Assembly: GCF_003384035.1 (NCBI RefSeq) | Contig: NZ_QQAK01000013.1 | Location: 124,001-188,000, forward strand | Direction of reading: 5' to 3' | Length of the DNA stretch: 64,000 bases | Source of the DNA: Sporosarcina sp. BI001-red | GTDB taxonomy: Bacteria > Bacillota > Bacilli > Bacillales_A > Planococcaceae | Part shown: positions 9,601-17,259 of the stretch, in pieces | Position numbering within the stretch: position 1 is the stretch's first letter | How the letters are laid out: the number at the start of each line of letters is the position of its first letter | Notes under the pieces: model-generated | What the model saw: the letters and a program-made list of their open reading frames with translations, nothing else | Databases searched by the model: none | What the model was told of the DNA's origin: nothing | Program-made: the position numbers and the translations under genes

Positions 9601-9751
9601 AGCGATTGATACACTCGTCAGTTTGCAAAAAGCAGGACGCATGATAGGTGTCATTTCTCACGTCGCTGAACTGAAAGAAGCGCTTCCTGCTGTGTTAAAG
9701 GTGGAGAAGACAAAGGAAGGACACAGTTATACACGTATTGAAATCCATTAA
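6674..9751 (+). CDS. sbcC: exonuclease SbcCD, ATPase subunit SbcC
   Basis: SMC/Rad50-like ATPase of 1025 residues that dimerises and gates SbcD. Walker A GATGAGKTT lies near residue 35; long coiled coils rich in E, K and Q flank the zinc hook CPVCGSEHH (first Cys at 520). The C-terminal half has the signature LSGGEKF near 928 and Walker B FIDEGFGSLD near 960. Length and domain order are normal for the family. It shares a 4-base overlap with sbcD. No clear terminator was seen after its stop; a promoter for brnQ starts 40 bases on. Confidence 0.92.
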   Translation: MRPTRLTMTAFGPYRGIETIDFTILKEHGLFAVSGATGAGKTTIFDAICFALYGQASGEDRTDIRALRSDFALTDLQTAVELEFVIQDRTYRVFRQVPYTKKGNKSETSGRTEFFQQTDEGEIPAVDRQIVSEVNKKIEELIGFTLAQFSQIVMLPQGEFRKFLTSDTENKETILRKIFKTEHYREMAEILKKRKDLAMSELNTARLSMEQIVRQLPASLPERKSSLFETLQAESIHPMRLLDGLELERIHYKNTAEESNIQYKNSYQAHEKAQQEFFNGTALNTQFDNLERKMSAIQLLTSRETELNSDRMRLQKAEQAIQLEPSERRSIEAAVELKNRNRELTEASLTLQSAKEANVKVEVHFNEEMQKQPDRQRSSERLITLQNFLPNVSQIEEKEQQISALQKRVEHGQQELEKLRSSVKEKAENVQQLKLKTESLESATEGYEQIVDELTGARHTADLLTRHNERTKTIQRLTNELELKKERMETSRSQSIATEKRWIANQAALLAETLEEGTPCPVCGSEHHPSVQVKPDEFKLTKEQLELEKEAATQAYDQFKTTELRLESEREEALRIEQQLKGMPRPDELLFVNGRVQELEKKLLQMKTNRDQLLAIKKDYTSTNEQLLTYQQAITEKEKSDYELRAELKEAKAILNESVKIVPEQFHSLQELQMEISKEEKIKMGLEQAWEHAREQRQSAMEAVSNAQTAVTYMTKAAENAIVKQQTASNSFLSAISESDFAGEEDYQTSKLLSELRTELAQKINDYDVEVQLTKQAIAELNEHVAGKQRVDLAGLRDLTEQHKHAYEQALTAYHHASEIEKNAADLHRKLVDLIGAQGGLEQKCARLTELHDLIRGNNERKLSFERYLQTEYLERILHAANGRLSDLSNGQFQLLRSDRQETRGRQSGLGIDVYDEYTGRNRDVKTLSGGEKFNASLSLALGMADVIQSFQGSISVETMFIDEGFGSLDEESLQKAIDTLVSLQKAGRMIGVISHVAELKEALPAVLKVEKTKEGHSYTRIEIH

Positions 9752-9790
9752 ATACCTACCCTAAAAACATCTGTTTATTCAAATATCGAC

Positions 9791-9819
9791 TTGCTTTTTT
9801 TTGAGCCGCGGTTTATGAT
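9791..9819 (+). promoter_or_regulatory. sigma-A promoter of brnQ
   Basis: -35 TTGCTT, 17-bp spacer, -10 TATGAT, followed by a ~50-nt leader and the ribosome binding site TAGGAGGT before the ATG at 9874. Confidence 0.65.
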
Positions 9820-9873
9820 GAGGTTCTGCAATATATCGCATACGTTTTCAGTCATCTTAGGAGGTATTTCAAT

Positions 9874-11250
9874 ATGGATCGGAAGTTACCATTTACATCA
9901 CTAGTCGTCATCGGAACCATGTTATTCGCACTTTTCTTTGGTGCAGGAAATCTGATTTTCCCTGCTCAGCTTGGTCAGGAAGCGGGTACGAATTTTTGGC
10001 CAGCTGTAATAGGGTTCCTCATTACAGGAGTGGGTCTTCCATTTTTAGGGATTCTAGCAATTGGTTTTTCTGGGAGTGCGAATTTGCAGGATCTGGCAAG
10101 TCGTATTCATCCCCTATACGCGATTTTGTTCACTTCGGCACTTTACTTAACGATCGGACCATTTTTCGCAGCACCACGAACAGGTGCTGTTGCGTTTGAT
10201 ATCGGGATTGTTCCGTTCTTGAATGGGGCCGATCCATTGATTCCACGATTCGTATTTACTGCGTTGTTTTTCGGAGTTACAATTTGGTTGTCCTTGAATC
10301 CACAAAAGATTGCCGATCGGGTAGGAAAGTTTCTATCCCCAGCGATTATTGTCTTGTTACTCGCCTTGTTATCAGTCGCCTTGTTTTCACCGATGGGGTC
10401 ATTCCAAGCACCGAATAGTACGTACTTGTCAGGTGCATTTGGAAAAGGGTTTACGGAAGGATACAATACGATGGATGCCCTGGCATCACTTGTCTTCGGA
10501 ATTATCGTCATTACAATTGTCCGCTCAATGGGCGTAAAGTCTAAAAAGGGGATTGTCTCGGCCACTTTTAAGACAGGATTTGTTGCAGCCGGATTCTTAG
10601 GAATCTTGTATGTTGGGATTGCGTATCTTGGCGCAAGTAGTGTTGGAACCCTTGGAGTGATGGATTCTGGAGGAGCGGTCTTAACTTCTGTTGCCACTCA
10701 TTATTTCGGACAAGCAGGCCTAGTGTTACTCGGGGTTGTCATCTTACTGGCATGTCTAACGACAAGTGTTGGGCTCATGACAGCTTGCGGTGAGTACTTC
10801 CATACACTGTTACCTTCAGTCTCTTACAAAGCGATTGTTCTCTCGTTTACAGTGTTCTGTTTTATCGTATCGAATATTGGATTGTCTAACATCATTACGT
10901 ACTCGATCCCGGTCTTACTGTTCTTATATCCACTCGCAATCACGCTCATGCTTCTGACATTTGTGTCGCCGTTATTTGGTCACGCACGTATTGTTTACGT
11001 GGCGGTAACCGTTGTTGCGATGCTAATCAGTATCGTGGATGGCTTGTCTGCACTGTCAGACACATTGCCTGGAGGAAAGTTAGAAATTGCACTTAAGCCG
11101 ATTGTAGCGTTCTATAGTAAAGTCCTTCCCCTTTATGAGAATGGACTCGGATGGTTACTTCCTTCATTGATAGTTATCGTTGTATTTGGAATCATCGCTA
11201 GAGTGACGGGTATGACTTCACAGCCAACAGGGAATATAGAAAACGAATAA
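9874..11250 (+). CDS. brnQ: branched-chain amino acid transport system II carrier protein BrnQ
   Basis: 458-residue LIVCS-family symporter importing leucine, isoleucine and valine with sodium, in the cytoplasmic membrane. The N-terminal FALFFGAGNLIFPAQLGQ (about 18-35) is diagnostic, and about twelve hydrophobic segments follow. The ATG follows AGGAGGT. It is monocistronic, with its own promoter and a strong terminator shared with the convergent SulP gene. No T-box or obvious CodY site was identified in the short leader. Confidence 0.9.
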   Translation: MDRKLPFTSLVVIGTMLFALFFGAGNLIFPAQLGQEAGTNFWPAVIGFLITGVGLPFLGILAIGFSGSANLQDLASRIHPLYAILFTSALYLTIGPFFAAPRTGAVAFDIGIVPFLNGADPLIPRFVFTALFFGVTIWLSLNPQKIADRVGKFLSPAIIVLLLALLSVALFSPMGSFQAPNSTYLSGAFGKGFTEGYNTMDALASLVFGIIVITIVRSMGVKSKKGIVSATFKTGFVAAGFLGILYVGIAYLGASSVGTLGVMDSGGAVLTSVATHYFGQAGLVLLGVVILLACLTTSVGLMTACGEYFHTLLPSVSYKAIVLSFTVFCFIVSNIGLSNIITYSIPVLLFLYPLAITLMLLTFVSPLFGHARIVYVAVTVVAMLISIVDGLSALSDTLPGGKLEIALKPIVAFYSKVLPLYENGLGWLLPSLIVIVVFGIIARVTGMTSQPTGNIENE

Positions 11251-11262
11251 TAAGACACGTTT

Positions 11263-11310
11263 AAAAACAGCACACCTTCTCAAGTCACTTGAGAAGGTGT
11301 GCTGTTTTTG
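11263..11310. terminator. bidirectional terminator (brnQ / SulP gene)
   Basis: Perfect 22-bp stem including flanking A and T runs around a 3-base loop TCA. The loop is itself the stop codon of the SulP gene on the minus strand, so the last codons of that gene form one arm. Confidence 0.9.
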
Positions 11311-13051
11311 TTGCATCATTAGATTTAGGGAGTCTGCCTTCTGCTGAAAGGCAAGTGCATTCATGAAAAGCGAAGTGAGTGCACCCTAAACATTTTTGAC
11401 AATCAATTAAATGAAGGCCATATGTGATTGCTTCTCCCGTATGGTTAAAAAAGTGGGTTGGTCCAATCATATCGTAAAGACCAGAATTCTGTAGCGTAGT
11501 TAGTAGTGAATCTGAGATACCTGAAACCAGAATGATTCCGCCTTGTTGCTGGAAGTGGACAACGATCGAACGTAAATTCGCTTCGCCAGTTGCATCGATG
11601 TAGGGGACATTTCCCATACGGAGAAGAAGTACATTTGATTGATAATGGAGTGTATCCATTATGCGCTGTTCAAACACTTGTGCAGCACCGAAAAAAAGAG
11701 GACCTTCAATCGTGTACATACTGAGCTGCGGGCAATCATGTGCAACGTTGACAACGTCTGACTGAACGGTCTCATTCATTGTTGTATGGTCGGGGAGAAC
11801 TTTCGAAACGACTAATAAGTTACTCATCCGTTTAGCAAACAAGAATACAGCCAATATGAGTCCGACAATTACGGCTAGCGTGATGCTAGCGAATACGGTT
11901 AGCAAAAAGGTGACAGAAAGAACGAGAGAGTCCCCGTTTTTCATCCTAAGTACACTAGCGACTTGTTGCCGCTCACTCATATTCCACGCGACAATCATAA
12001 GCACAGGAGCCATGCTTGCTAATGGAATTGCAGATGCGTATGGAGCTAGAACAACTAATGTGAGTAGGACGAAGAGACCGTGTATGATGCCTGAGACGGG
12101 TGAAGTCGCACCGGATTTAATGTTTGTCGCTGTTCTTGCAATTGCACCGGTTGCTGGAATACCACCGAATAGAGGGGTAATGATATTTGCAATTCCTTGT
12201 CCAACTAGTTCCCGGTTGCTGTTGTGTTTTGAATTCGTCATTCCATCTGCTACGACTGCGGAAAGGAGTGACTCGATCCCTCCGAGTGATGCGATGACGA
12301 ATGCGGGGACGAGTAGTCGTTGTACGCGTTCCCAAGTAATTTCAGGAAACTGGAAGTGGGGGAGCTCACTTGGTATAGCACCAAAGCGAGATCCGATCGT
12401 TTCAATATGTCCGGATAAGATAAGTGAAGCAAGGACTGTAGTTAGGACTAATCCAACGAGAGATCCCGGAATTTTTGGTAGGAATTTAGGTGTAAGTAAA
12501 ATGATTGTTAGACTAGTTAGGGCAATAGCAATGCTATATCCGTTCAAACTATTCATATGAAGGACGATTTCCTGCATGTTATCGATGAATTTTTCGTGTT
12601 TCTCAATGCCCGTTAATCCAAAAAAGTTTTCGATTTGACCGGTAAATATTAGGACAGCGATTCCAGCTGTAAATCCGATTGTTACAGGTCGAGGGATAAA
12701 TTTAATGAACGAACCAACCTTGAAAACACCCATGAGAACAAGCATGATGCCTGCAAGAAATCCAGCGAGCAAGAGGTCTGTGTAGCCATAAGTAATAACA
12801 ATACCAAAAAGAATCGGAACAAATGCGCCAGTAGGGCCACCGATTTGAAACTTTGATCCTCCGAATAGAGAGATTAAAATACCTGCGATACATGCAGTAT
12901 AGATTCCGTATTCAGGCTTTACTCCTGAAGCAATGGCGAATGCCATTGCAAGAGGAATTGCGATGACTCCAACGATAACACCTGAAAGCATATCTTTTTG
13001 TAGCTTCAATAGAGAGTAATTCGAAAACCTTCCCGTAAACAAACGATTCAT
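11285..13051 (-). CDS. SulP family anion transporter with STAS domain and Cys-rich tail
   Basis: 588-residue SLC26/SulP transporter of sulfate, bicarbonate or a related anion. The N-terminal half holds ~10-12 membrane segments, including the IPLAMAFAIASGVKPEYGIYTA stretch at the start (quoted in part: AIASGVKPEYGIYTA) and GGPTGAFVPIL. A cytoplasmic STAS domain covers about 440-545. A tail of roughly 40 residues holds CQKCLGC, a His, and HECTC, a cluster that could bind a metal. The start ATG at 13051 has AAGGGGT upstream. The arsR-type gene lies 71 bases upstream and is probably cotranscribed. The stop codon is the loop of the terminator hairpin. Substrate is unknown. Confidence 0.85.
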   Translation of the reverse strand: MNRLFTGRFSNYSLLKLQKDMLSGVIVGVIAIPLAMAFAIASGVKPEYGIYTACIAGILISLFGGSKFQIGGPTGAFVPILFGIVITYGYTDLLLAGFLAGIMLVLMGVFKVGSFIKFIPRPVTIGFTAGIAVLIFTGQIENFFGLTGIEKHEKFIDNMQEIVLHMNSLNGYSIAIALTSLTIILLTPKFLPKIPGSLVGLVLTTVLASLILSGHIETIGSRFGAIPSELPHFQFPEITWERVQRLLVPAFVIASLGGIESLLSAVVADGMTNSKHNSNRELVGQGIANIITPLFGGIPATGAIARTATNIKSGATSPVSGIIHGLFVLLTLVVLAPYASAIPLASMAPVLMIVAWNMSERQQVASVLRMKNGDSLVLSVTFLLTVFASITLAVIVGLILAVFLFAKRMSNLLVVSKVLPDHTTMNETVQSDVVNVAHDCPQLSMYTIEGPLFFGAAQVFEQRIMDTLHYQSNVLLLRMGNVPYIDATGEANLRSIVVHFQQQGGIILVSGISDSLLTTLQNSGLYDMIGPTHFFNHTGEAITYGLHLIDCQKCLGCTHFAFHECTCLSAEGRLPKSNDATKTAHLLK

Positions 13052-13122
13052 GAGACCCCTTCTTCTTTGTTAATGAACTGCAATGTAGAATGGTTCGGGA
13101 TAGCTTGCGCAGCCTAAAAAGT

Positions 13123-13464
13123 TTAAGTGGAAGAGGATAAGTCCTGTTCTTCCATATCTTCAAGCATTGTAAGAGTATCGATTAAGTGATTGTTGAAAAT
13201 TTGGCGTGCTGCTTCAAGTAATTGAATAATAGATGGATCGCGGAGGGCATAAATTACGCTTTTTCCTCGTTTAGTACCAACAACAATGTTTTTAGCACGT
13301 AATACGCTAAGTTGCTGAGATACAGCAGAACCTTCACTGTTAACGGAGTTCTGAATTTCTGTGACACTTTTCTCACCGTTAGCTAGTACTTCAAGAATTT
13401 GAATACGCAACGGATGGGCTAACGCTTTAAAAAAGTCAGCTTTGAATTGTTGCATAGTTGTCAT
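13123..13464 (-). CDS. ArsR/SmtB family winged-helix repressor
   Basis: 113-residue DNA-binding regulator. HTH_5 region: FKALAHPLRIQILEVLANG at 12-30, then SEGSAVSQQLSVLRAKNIV as the recognition helix and GKSVIYALRD as the wing. It contains no cysteine, so the classical arsenic or CXC metal sites are absent; any ligand would have to use His/Asp or be non-metal. It probably represses its own operon with the SulP gene, as a perfect inverted repeat lies at the start point of its promoter. A related arrangement (small ArsR next to a SulP) is common in Bacillales. Confidence 0.85.
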   Translation of the reverse strand: MTTMQQFKADFFKALAHPLRIQILEVLANGEKSVTEIQNSVNSEGSAVSQQLSVLRAKNIVVGTKRGKSVIYALRDPSIIQLLEAARQIFNNHLIDTLTMLEDMEEQDLSSST

Positions 13465-13490
13465 GGAATCACCTCGGTATTATATATAGA

Positions 13491-13520
13491 TATACATATT
13501 CAGATACTTGAATATGTATA
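13491..13520. promoter_or_regulatory. operator palindrome of the ArsR-SulP operon
   Basis: Perfect 12-bp inverted repeat, TATACATATTCA and TGAATATGTATA, separated by 6 bp. It matches the ATTCA-n-TGAAT style of ArsR-family operators and covers the predicted transcription start just below the -10 at 13526. Confidence 0.75.
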
Positions 13521-13525
13521 AAGAA

Positions 13526-13554
13526 AGTATAGTCCTGTTTATTGCTTTAGGCAA
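13526..13554 (-). promoter_or_regulatory. sigma-A promoter of the ArsR-SulP operon
   Basis: Minus strand -35 TTGCCT, 17-bp spacer, -10 TATACT, immediately upstream of the operator palindrome. Confidence 0.75.
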
Positions 13555-13560
13555 GACACA

Positions 13561-13600
13561 AAACGACTTCCTTCGTGAATGAAGGAAGTCGTCTTGTTAT
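13561..13600. terminator. terminator after the GntR gene
   Basis: 12-bp stem ACGACTTCCTTC / GAAGGAAGTCGT with a 6-base loop; on the minus strand it is followed by TTTTG. It separates the GntR gene from the ArsR-SulP promoter. Confidence 0.8.
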
Positions 13601-14256
13601 TTCTTTAATGATTGAAATTCGTTAATAGCGCGTAGCCAGTTACCTCGCATGAGTATTGCAGCTTGTTCCGCGCGATTGTTTTTCAACATATCGATAATTT
13701 CTTCGTGTTCTTCAATCGACTGTTCTGTCAAAATAATTGAGTTATGGAAGAAGAGCCTTCTAACATGCACTTGTAGTGAAGCCGTGATTGATGTGATGTA
13801 AGAATTTGCTGCAGCGTCAACGATGACCTGATGGAAAGATTCATCGATTTTTAATGCTGTAAAGTAATCTTCGCTTCGAACCGCTACTGCAAAATCTTTG
13901 TTAAGACTACTTAACTCATCAATCGTCTCGCTAGAGATGGAAGGTGCTGCCAACTCCGATGCCAGCGCTTGCATCGCAGCTAGAGGTGGTAACAAATCAT
14001 TGATGGAATCCCGTTCGATTTCTGTGACTTGAGTGGCTTTTCCAGGATACATTTTGACGAACCCTTGAACCTCCAACAGTTGAAGTGATTCACGGATAGG
14101 GGTGCGACTGACGCCAAGTGCTTGAGCAAGCTCACTATCGATTAATTTCTCTCCGGGCTTCAACGTTCCATCTATAATCCATTGTTGGAGCTGGTTGAAT
14201 GCGCTTTCTTTTGCAGTTTGACGAGCTGGTTTTATATGGTTTTGAGGTATTGGCAT
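13597..14256 (-). CDS. GntR family regulator, FadR subfamily (FCD domain)
   Basis: ~219-residue transcriptional regulator. The N-terminal winged helix contains GTLKPGEKLIDSELAQALGVSRTPIRE (visible in part as LAQALGVSRTPIRESLQLLE). The C-terminal all-helical FCD domain carries the metal-ligand positions ESFHQ and IEEHEEI, plus a downstream His-less end. FCD regulators sense small carboxylates or sugar acids through a bound metal. The neighbours do not identify a regulon. I prefer the ATG at 14256, preceded by GGTGA, over the in-frame GTG at 14265, whose AGGA is too close. Monocistronic. Confidence 0.82.
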   Translation of the reverse strand: MPIPQNHIKPARQTAKESAFNQLQQWIIDGTLKPGEKLIDSELAQALGVSRTPIRESLQLLEVQGFVKMYPGKATQVTEIERDSINDLLPPLAAMQALASELAAPSISSETIDELSSLNKDFAVAVRSEDYFTALKIDESFHQVIVDAAANSYITSITASLQVHVRRLFFHNSIILTEQSIEEHEEIIDMLKNNRAEQAAILMRGNWLRAINEFQSLKK

Positions 14257-14388
14257 TACGTTCACCGTCCTGATTTGACTTTCTAATTCTACTATACATT
14301 ACTTTCCTGCTCGAGTGAACTACTTGAGAGTAATCTTTCCGACGACTGTAATAATCATCTTTTATTTGTAACGGGAATGGTGGTTAGC

Positions 14389-14405
14389 TGTAATCCTTTT
14401 GTAAT
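14389..14405 (+). promoter_or_regulatory. WalR box upstream of the YocH-like gene
   Basis: TGTAAT-CCTTT-TGTAAT, a perfect direct repeat with 5-bp spacing matching the WalR (YycF) consensus TGTWAH-N5-TGTWAH. It overlaps the -35 region of the promoter at 14399-14426. Confidence 0.7.
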
Positions 14406-14426
14406 ATTGGGCTGTTAACCTATACT
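14399..14426 (+). promoter_or_regulatory. promoter of the LysM-3D gene
   Basis: -35 TTGTAA, 16-bp spacer, -10 TATACT. The weak -35 overlapped by the WalR box fits an activated promoter. Confidence 0.6.
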
Positions 14427-14454
14427 CAGACTTAAAAACAAGGGAGCGGAGCTT

Positions 14455-15027
14455 TTGAAGAAACTAATCTTTACGTTTATCTTAGCTACGGCACTAATGG
14501 TCAGTGGTACGCATGAAAGTTCAGCAGCAGCATCTACGTACAAAGTGAAAAAAGGCGACACACTATATAAGATTTCACGGATGCACAATGTTTCTGTTAA
14601 TAACCTAATGAAGTGGAACGGTATCAAGTCTTCAGTGATCTATCCGAATCAAACACTGAAATTAGCAAGCAGTGGTACAGCAACAGCGGCAAAGAAGCCG
14701 ATTAAAACTCCATCCCGTTCAGACAATGATAATGTATCAAAGGAGTTCATGGCGAACTCATCTGCATACACTGCTTCTTGTAAAGGATGTTCTGGTATAA
14801 CAAAAACGGGTCTTAACTTGAAAAAGAATCCTTCATTGAAAGTAATTGCAGTAGATCCACTAGTGATTCCACTAGGTTCTAAAGTACATGTTGAAGGTTA
14901 CGGATATGCAGTTGCTGGTGATATCGGCGGTGCTATCAAAGGAAATCGCATCGATGTATTCATGGCATCACACAGTCAGGCTATCCAGTGGGGAAGAAAA
15001 TCCGTACGTGTAAAAGTTTTAAACTAA
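14455..15027 (+). CDS. secreted LysM-3D domain cell-wall protein (YocH-like)
   Basis: Exported peptidoglycan-active protein of 190 residues. A signal peptide (about 1-26, ending SSAAAS) precedes one LysM domain (YKVKKGDTLYKISRMHNVSV, about 29-72), a Lys/Ser linker, and a C-terminal 3D domain (about 97-190) of the MltA/lytic transglycosylase fold. The 3D aspartates are visible in VAVDPLVIPLGS-like and AGDIGGAIKGNRIDVF segments, the latter holding the DxGGAIKGxRIDVF signature. Start is TTG at 14455 after AGGGAGCGG. A WalR box and promoter lie upstream, as for yocH of B. subtilis, and a terminator follows. Likely a muropeptide-releasing enzyme tied to wall growth. Confidence 0.85.
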   Translation: MKKLIFTFILATALMVSGTHESSAAASTYKVKKGDTLYKISRMHNVSVNNLMKWNGIKSSVIYPNQTLKLASSGTATAAKKPIKTPSRSDNDNVSKEFMANSSAYTASCKGCSGITKTGLNLKKNPSLKVIAVDPLVIPLGSKVHVEGYGYAVAGDIGGAIKGNRIDVFMASHSQAIQWGRKSVRVKVLN

Positions 15028-15040
15028 CCTTATAAAAATG

Positions 15041-15072
15041 AAACCAACCGGTTGATCGGTTGGTTTTTTTTA
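15041..15072 (+). terminator. terminator after the LysM-3D gene
   Basis: AACCAACCG pairs with CGGTTGGTT across GTTGA and is followed by T8. Confidence 0.85.
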
Positions 15073-15114
15073 TTCCCTAAATGGTACACTGTTAATCATA
15101 AAGGAGTGATAATT

Positions 15115-15831
15115 TTGGATATTTTTATCGTAACTGGAGCGTCAAAAGGAATTGGTGAAGAATTATATGACCAAATTCAAAAATCGGGTTCGAAGGTATT
15201 TGGTATTGCACGCAGTAACCCAAAGGGCTATGAAAACTTTGAGGAAGCCGATCTAACAAATAAAGAGGCAAGACAAGGAGTAATAGAGAGGTTGTTAACG
15301 CCTTACCTTTCAACAGCTGAATCATTTACGCTCATTAACAACGCAGGCACAGTTGAACCAGTAGAAAAGATTGGAGGGCTGTCAACAGATGCTATTCAGC
15401 AAGCAATCGAATTGAATTTGACGGCTCCAATTGAATTGGCCAATGAATTCATGAGTGTTTTGAGTAAGACGAAGGCAAAAAAACAAATCATGAACATCTC
15501 TTCAGGTGCTGGACGAAATGCATATGAAGGATGGGGCATCTATTGCACGACGAAAGCGGGTCTCGATCGTTTTTCAGAAGTTGTCCGCTTAGAACAACAA
15601 CGTGTTGAATATCCAGTAGGGATTGTTTCCATTGCACCTGGGATTATCGATACGGGGATGCAAGAGACGATTCGTTCAAGTGATGTAGATGGATTTCCGA
15701 TGCTTGAGCAATTCATCAATTATAAAGAAGAAGGCAAGTTGAGAAGTGCAGAAGCAACTGCCCAGTTGCTTCTTGAGTGGATGGAAAAAGAGGATTTGAC
15801 AACAACTGATGTGCTTGCACGACTTAGTTGA
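15115..15831 (+). CDS. short-chain dehydrogenase/reductase (YueD/benzil-reductase-like)
   Basis: NAD(P)-dependent oxidoreductase of 238 residues with a Rossmann fold. Cofactor motif TGASKGIGEE lies near the N terminus, the INNAG motif near residue 79, the catalytic Ser in NISSGAG and the catalytic YCTTK (Tyr-x3-Lys) near 144-148. SGAGxxxYxGW..YC is typical of the YueD/sepiapterin-reductase-like branch; the natural substrate is unknown. The start is TTG at 15115, 8 bases after AAGGAG; the longer frame upstream runs through the previous terminator. It is its own unit, ended by a hairpin at 15859. Confidence 0.82.
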   Translation: MDIFIVTGASKGIGEELYDQIQKSGSKVFGIARSNPKGYENFEEADLTNKEARQGVIERLLTPYLSTAESFTLINNAGTVEPVEKIGGLSTDAIQQAIELNLTAPIELANEFMSVLSKTKAKKQIMNISSGAGRNAYEGWGIYCTTKAGLDRFSEVVRLEQQRVEYPVGIVSIAPGIIDTGMQETIRSSDVDGFPMLEQFINYKEEGKLRSAEATAQLLLEWMEKEDLTTTDVLARLS

Positions 15832-15858
15832 GTGGTGATTCAATCATGTGTGACATGG

Positions 15859-15889
15859 AAAGAGCATTGCAAAAGCAATGCTCTTTTTG
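15859..15889 (+). terminator. terminator after the SDR gene
   Basis: 12-bp stem AAAGAGCATTGC / GCAATGCTCTTT with an AAAA loop, followed by a T-run. Confidence 0.88.
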
Positions 15890-16190
15890 TTCGTCAATAA
15901 AGCGAAAATACAAATTTAGAATTAGTTGGAGATATGGTATAGTTGGATAAAGGTGGGACTTTCTGGAATTTCTGTAGTCAATTTTCGAATCATCTATGGT
16001 GTATCTTATTTTGAATAATTGGGATTAGTTTTGTTGAAAGGATACGATGAGACATTCAGCAAGAGGTTCCTTCAGTTGTCTATGTAGAACCAAATGATTG
16101 GTATGGAACAACTCTTATGTACTTGCAAACACTTTTCTGAGGTCATACTTAGGCAGATGATAGTACCACGATAAAAGGAGGTTGTTTTTA
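15890..16190. other. AT-rich spacer without a recognisable gene
   Basis: About 300 bases with no supported coding region. A weak -35/-10 pair (TTTAGA, 17 bp, TATAGT) ends near 15943. A 21-codon open frame from the GTG near 15953 has no clear family. The ribosome binding site AAGGAGG of the next gene is at the right end. It is the left edge of an accessory patch. Confidence 0.4.
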
Positions 16191-16388
16191 ATGGAAAACA
16201 AGAAAGTTATAAATGCTTCTGAATCTATTTTGTTAGTTAGCTCCTTTTTTATGTTTCTGTTTATTTCTGAGTACATGGTGTTTATACCTGAGATCAAATA
16301 CTTTTTTGAAAGAAGTTCCTTGTGGTTTATATTCCCTCTTATTACGCTTATAGTAGCGATTCATTCTTTCGTGAGTAGAAAAGTTTAA
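16191..16388 (+). CDS. small two-segment membrane protein, unknown
   Basis: 65-residue protein with two hydrophobic segments (about 12-27 and 41-58) and short charged ends; the C terminus is basic (SRKV). I do not recognise a family. Start ATG at 16191 is preceded by AAGGAGG with ideal spacing, which makes translation likely; the TTG nine bases upstream would be too close. It precedes the PepSY-like exported protein by 113 bases and may share its transcript. Confidence 0.5.
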   Translation: MENKKVINASESILLVSSFFMFLFISEYMVFIPEIKYFFERSSLWFIFPLITLIVAIHSFVSRKV

Positions 16389-16501
16389 GGAAGACTCAAA
16401 CTACGGTGGGCGATTCCAGCATAGGAATTGTCTCCGATCTACATAGGAGCCAAATAATTAAAAAAATTCCGGTAACAATATCTCTGAAAAGGGGTAGTGA
16501 A

Positions 16502-17119
16502 ATGAAAAAAGTGGCTTTTGTTTTCTTACTTTTATTAATTTCATTTGGTGTTGCTGATAAATTATCTGCTCGTTCGTTAAAATCAACTGAAGAAAAGTTT
16601 GAAGTTGATAATCACCAAGAATACTCGATAAAACAAGCGATTGAATTAGCATATCCTTCTGCTTTGAAATGGGATGGGAATGCACATTTATTACATGCTG
16701 TAAATATAGACTTAGAAGATAATAATGAGAAGTTTATTGGAAGTAAAGGAAAAAAATATTGGAATATTTCTTTTGGAGTACCAGATACTAATAAGTTTTT
16801 CCTAGTAACAATTTATAAGGGGGAAATTGAAAGAATAAATGATGTAACAAATATTGATGATTCTCCTTATCCCGAAAAGGAGTTTATTGCATTAGAAGAT
16901 ATTCACTATGATTCACACCAGTTACTTAAAAAAGCACTAAAATTAGGCATTGTTAAACCTGGTAAAGACTGGGCTAAAGGTTATAGCTTTATGATCAGAA
17001 AAGATTCACAAACCAATGTCCCTTTGTTGTTTGTAATAGGCTGGAATAAGGAACAGACAGAAATGAGGTCAGCGGTCTTTAGCGCTTCAACTGGCGAATA
17101 CGTTAAACCTGATTTGTGA
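16502..17119 (+). CDS. exported protein, paralogue of the convergent lipoprotein gene (PepSY-like)
   Basis: 206 residues with a Sec signal (MKKVAFVFLLLLISFGVADK, cleavage probably near the ASAR-like LSARS). The mature part has two modules. The first reads QAIELAYPSALKW ... KYWNISFGVPD ... FFLVTIYKGEIE. The second reads HQLLKKALKLGIVKPG ... AKGYSF ... LLFVIGWNKE ... FSASTGEYV. Pattern and length suggest tandem PepSY-like folds, but this is inference. The gene at 17260-17901 encodes the same architecture with matching motifs in the same order, so the two are paralogues in tail-to-tail orientation. Start ATG at 16502 follows AAAAGGGG. Function unknown. Confidence 0.6.
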   Translation: MKKVAFVFLLLLISFGVADKLSARSLKSTEEKFEVDNHQEYSIKQAIELAYPSALKWDGNAHLLHAVNIDLEDNNEKFIGSKGKKYWNISFGVPDTNKFFLVTIYKGEIERINDVTNIDDSPYPEKEFIALEDIHYDSHQLLKKALKLGIVKPGKDWAKGYSFMIRKDSQTNVPLLFVIGWNKEQTEMRSAVFSASTGEYVKPDL

Positions 17120-17259
17120 ATTTAGGCCTTTTTAAGCAATCGGGGCAATTTTTCAACATAGATTTGCACCAGATTTATATACTAGGCAGGATTATTAAAT
17201 AAGCAGTAATAGAACGATTGAGTAGAATAAGTGAGGAAGTTATTTGTAATGATGCCCTT

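Noticed and set aside
9820-9873. T-box or leader regulation of brnQ
   Set aside because: Leader of ~50 bases lacks any GGGTGGNACCGCG-like sequence.
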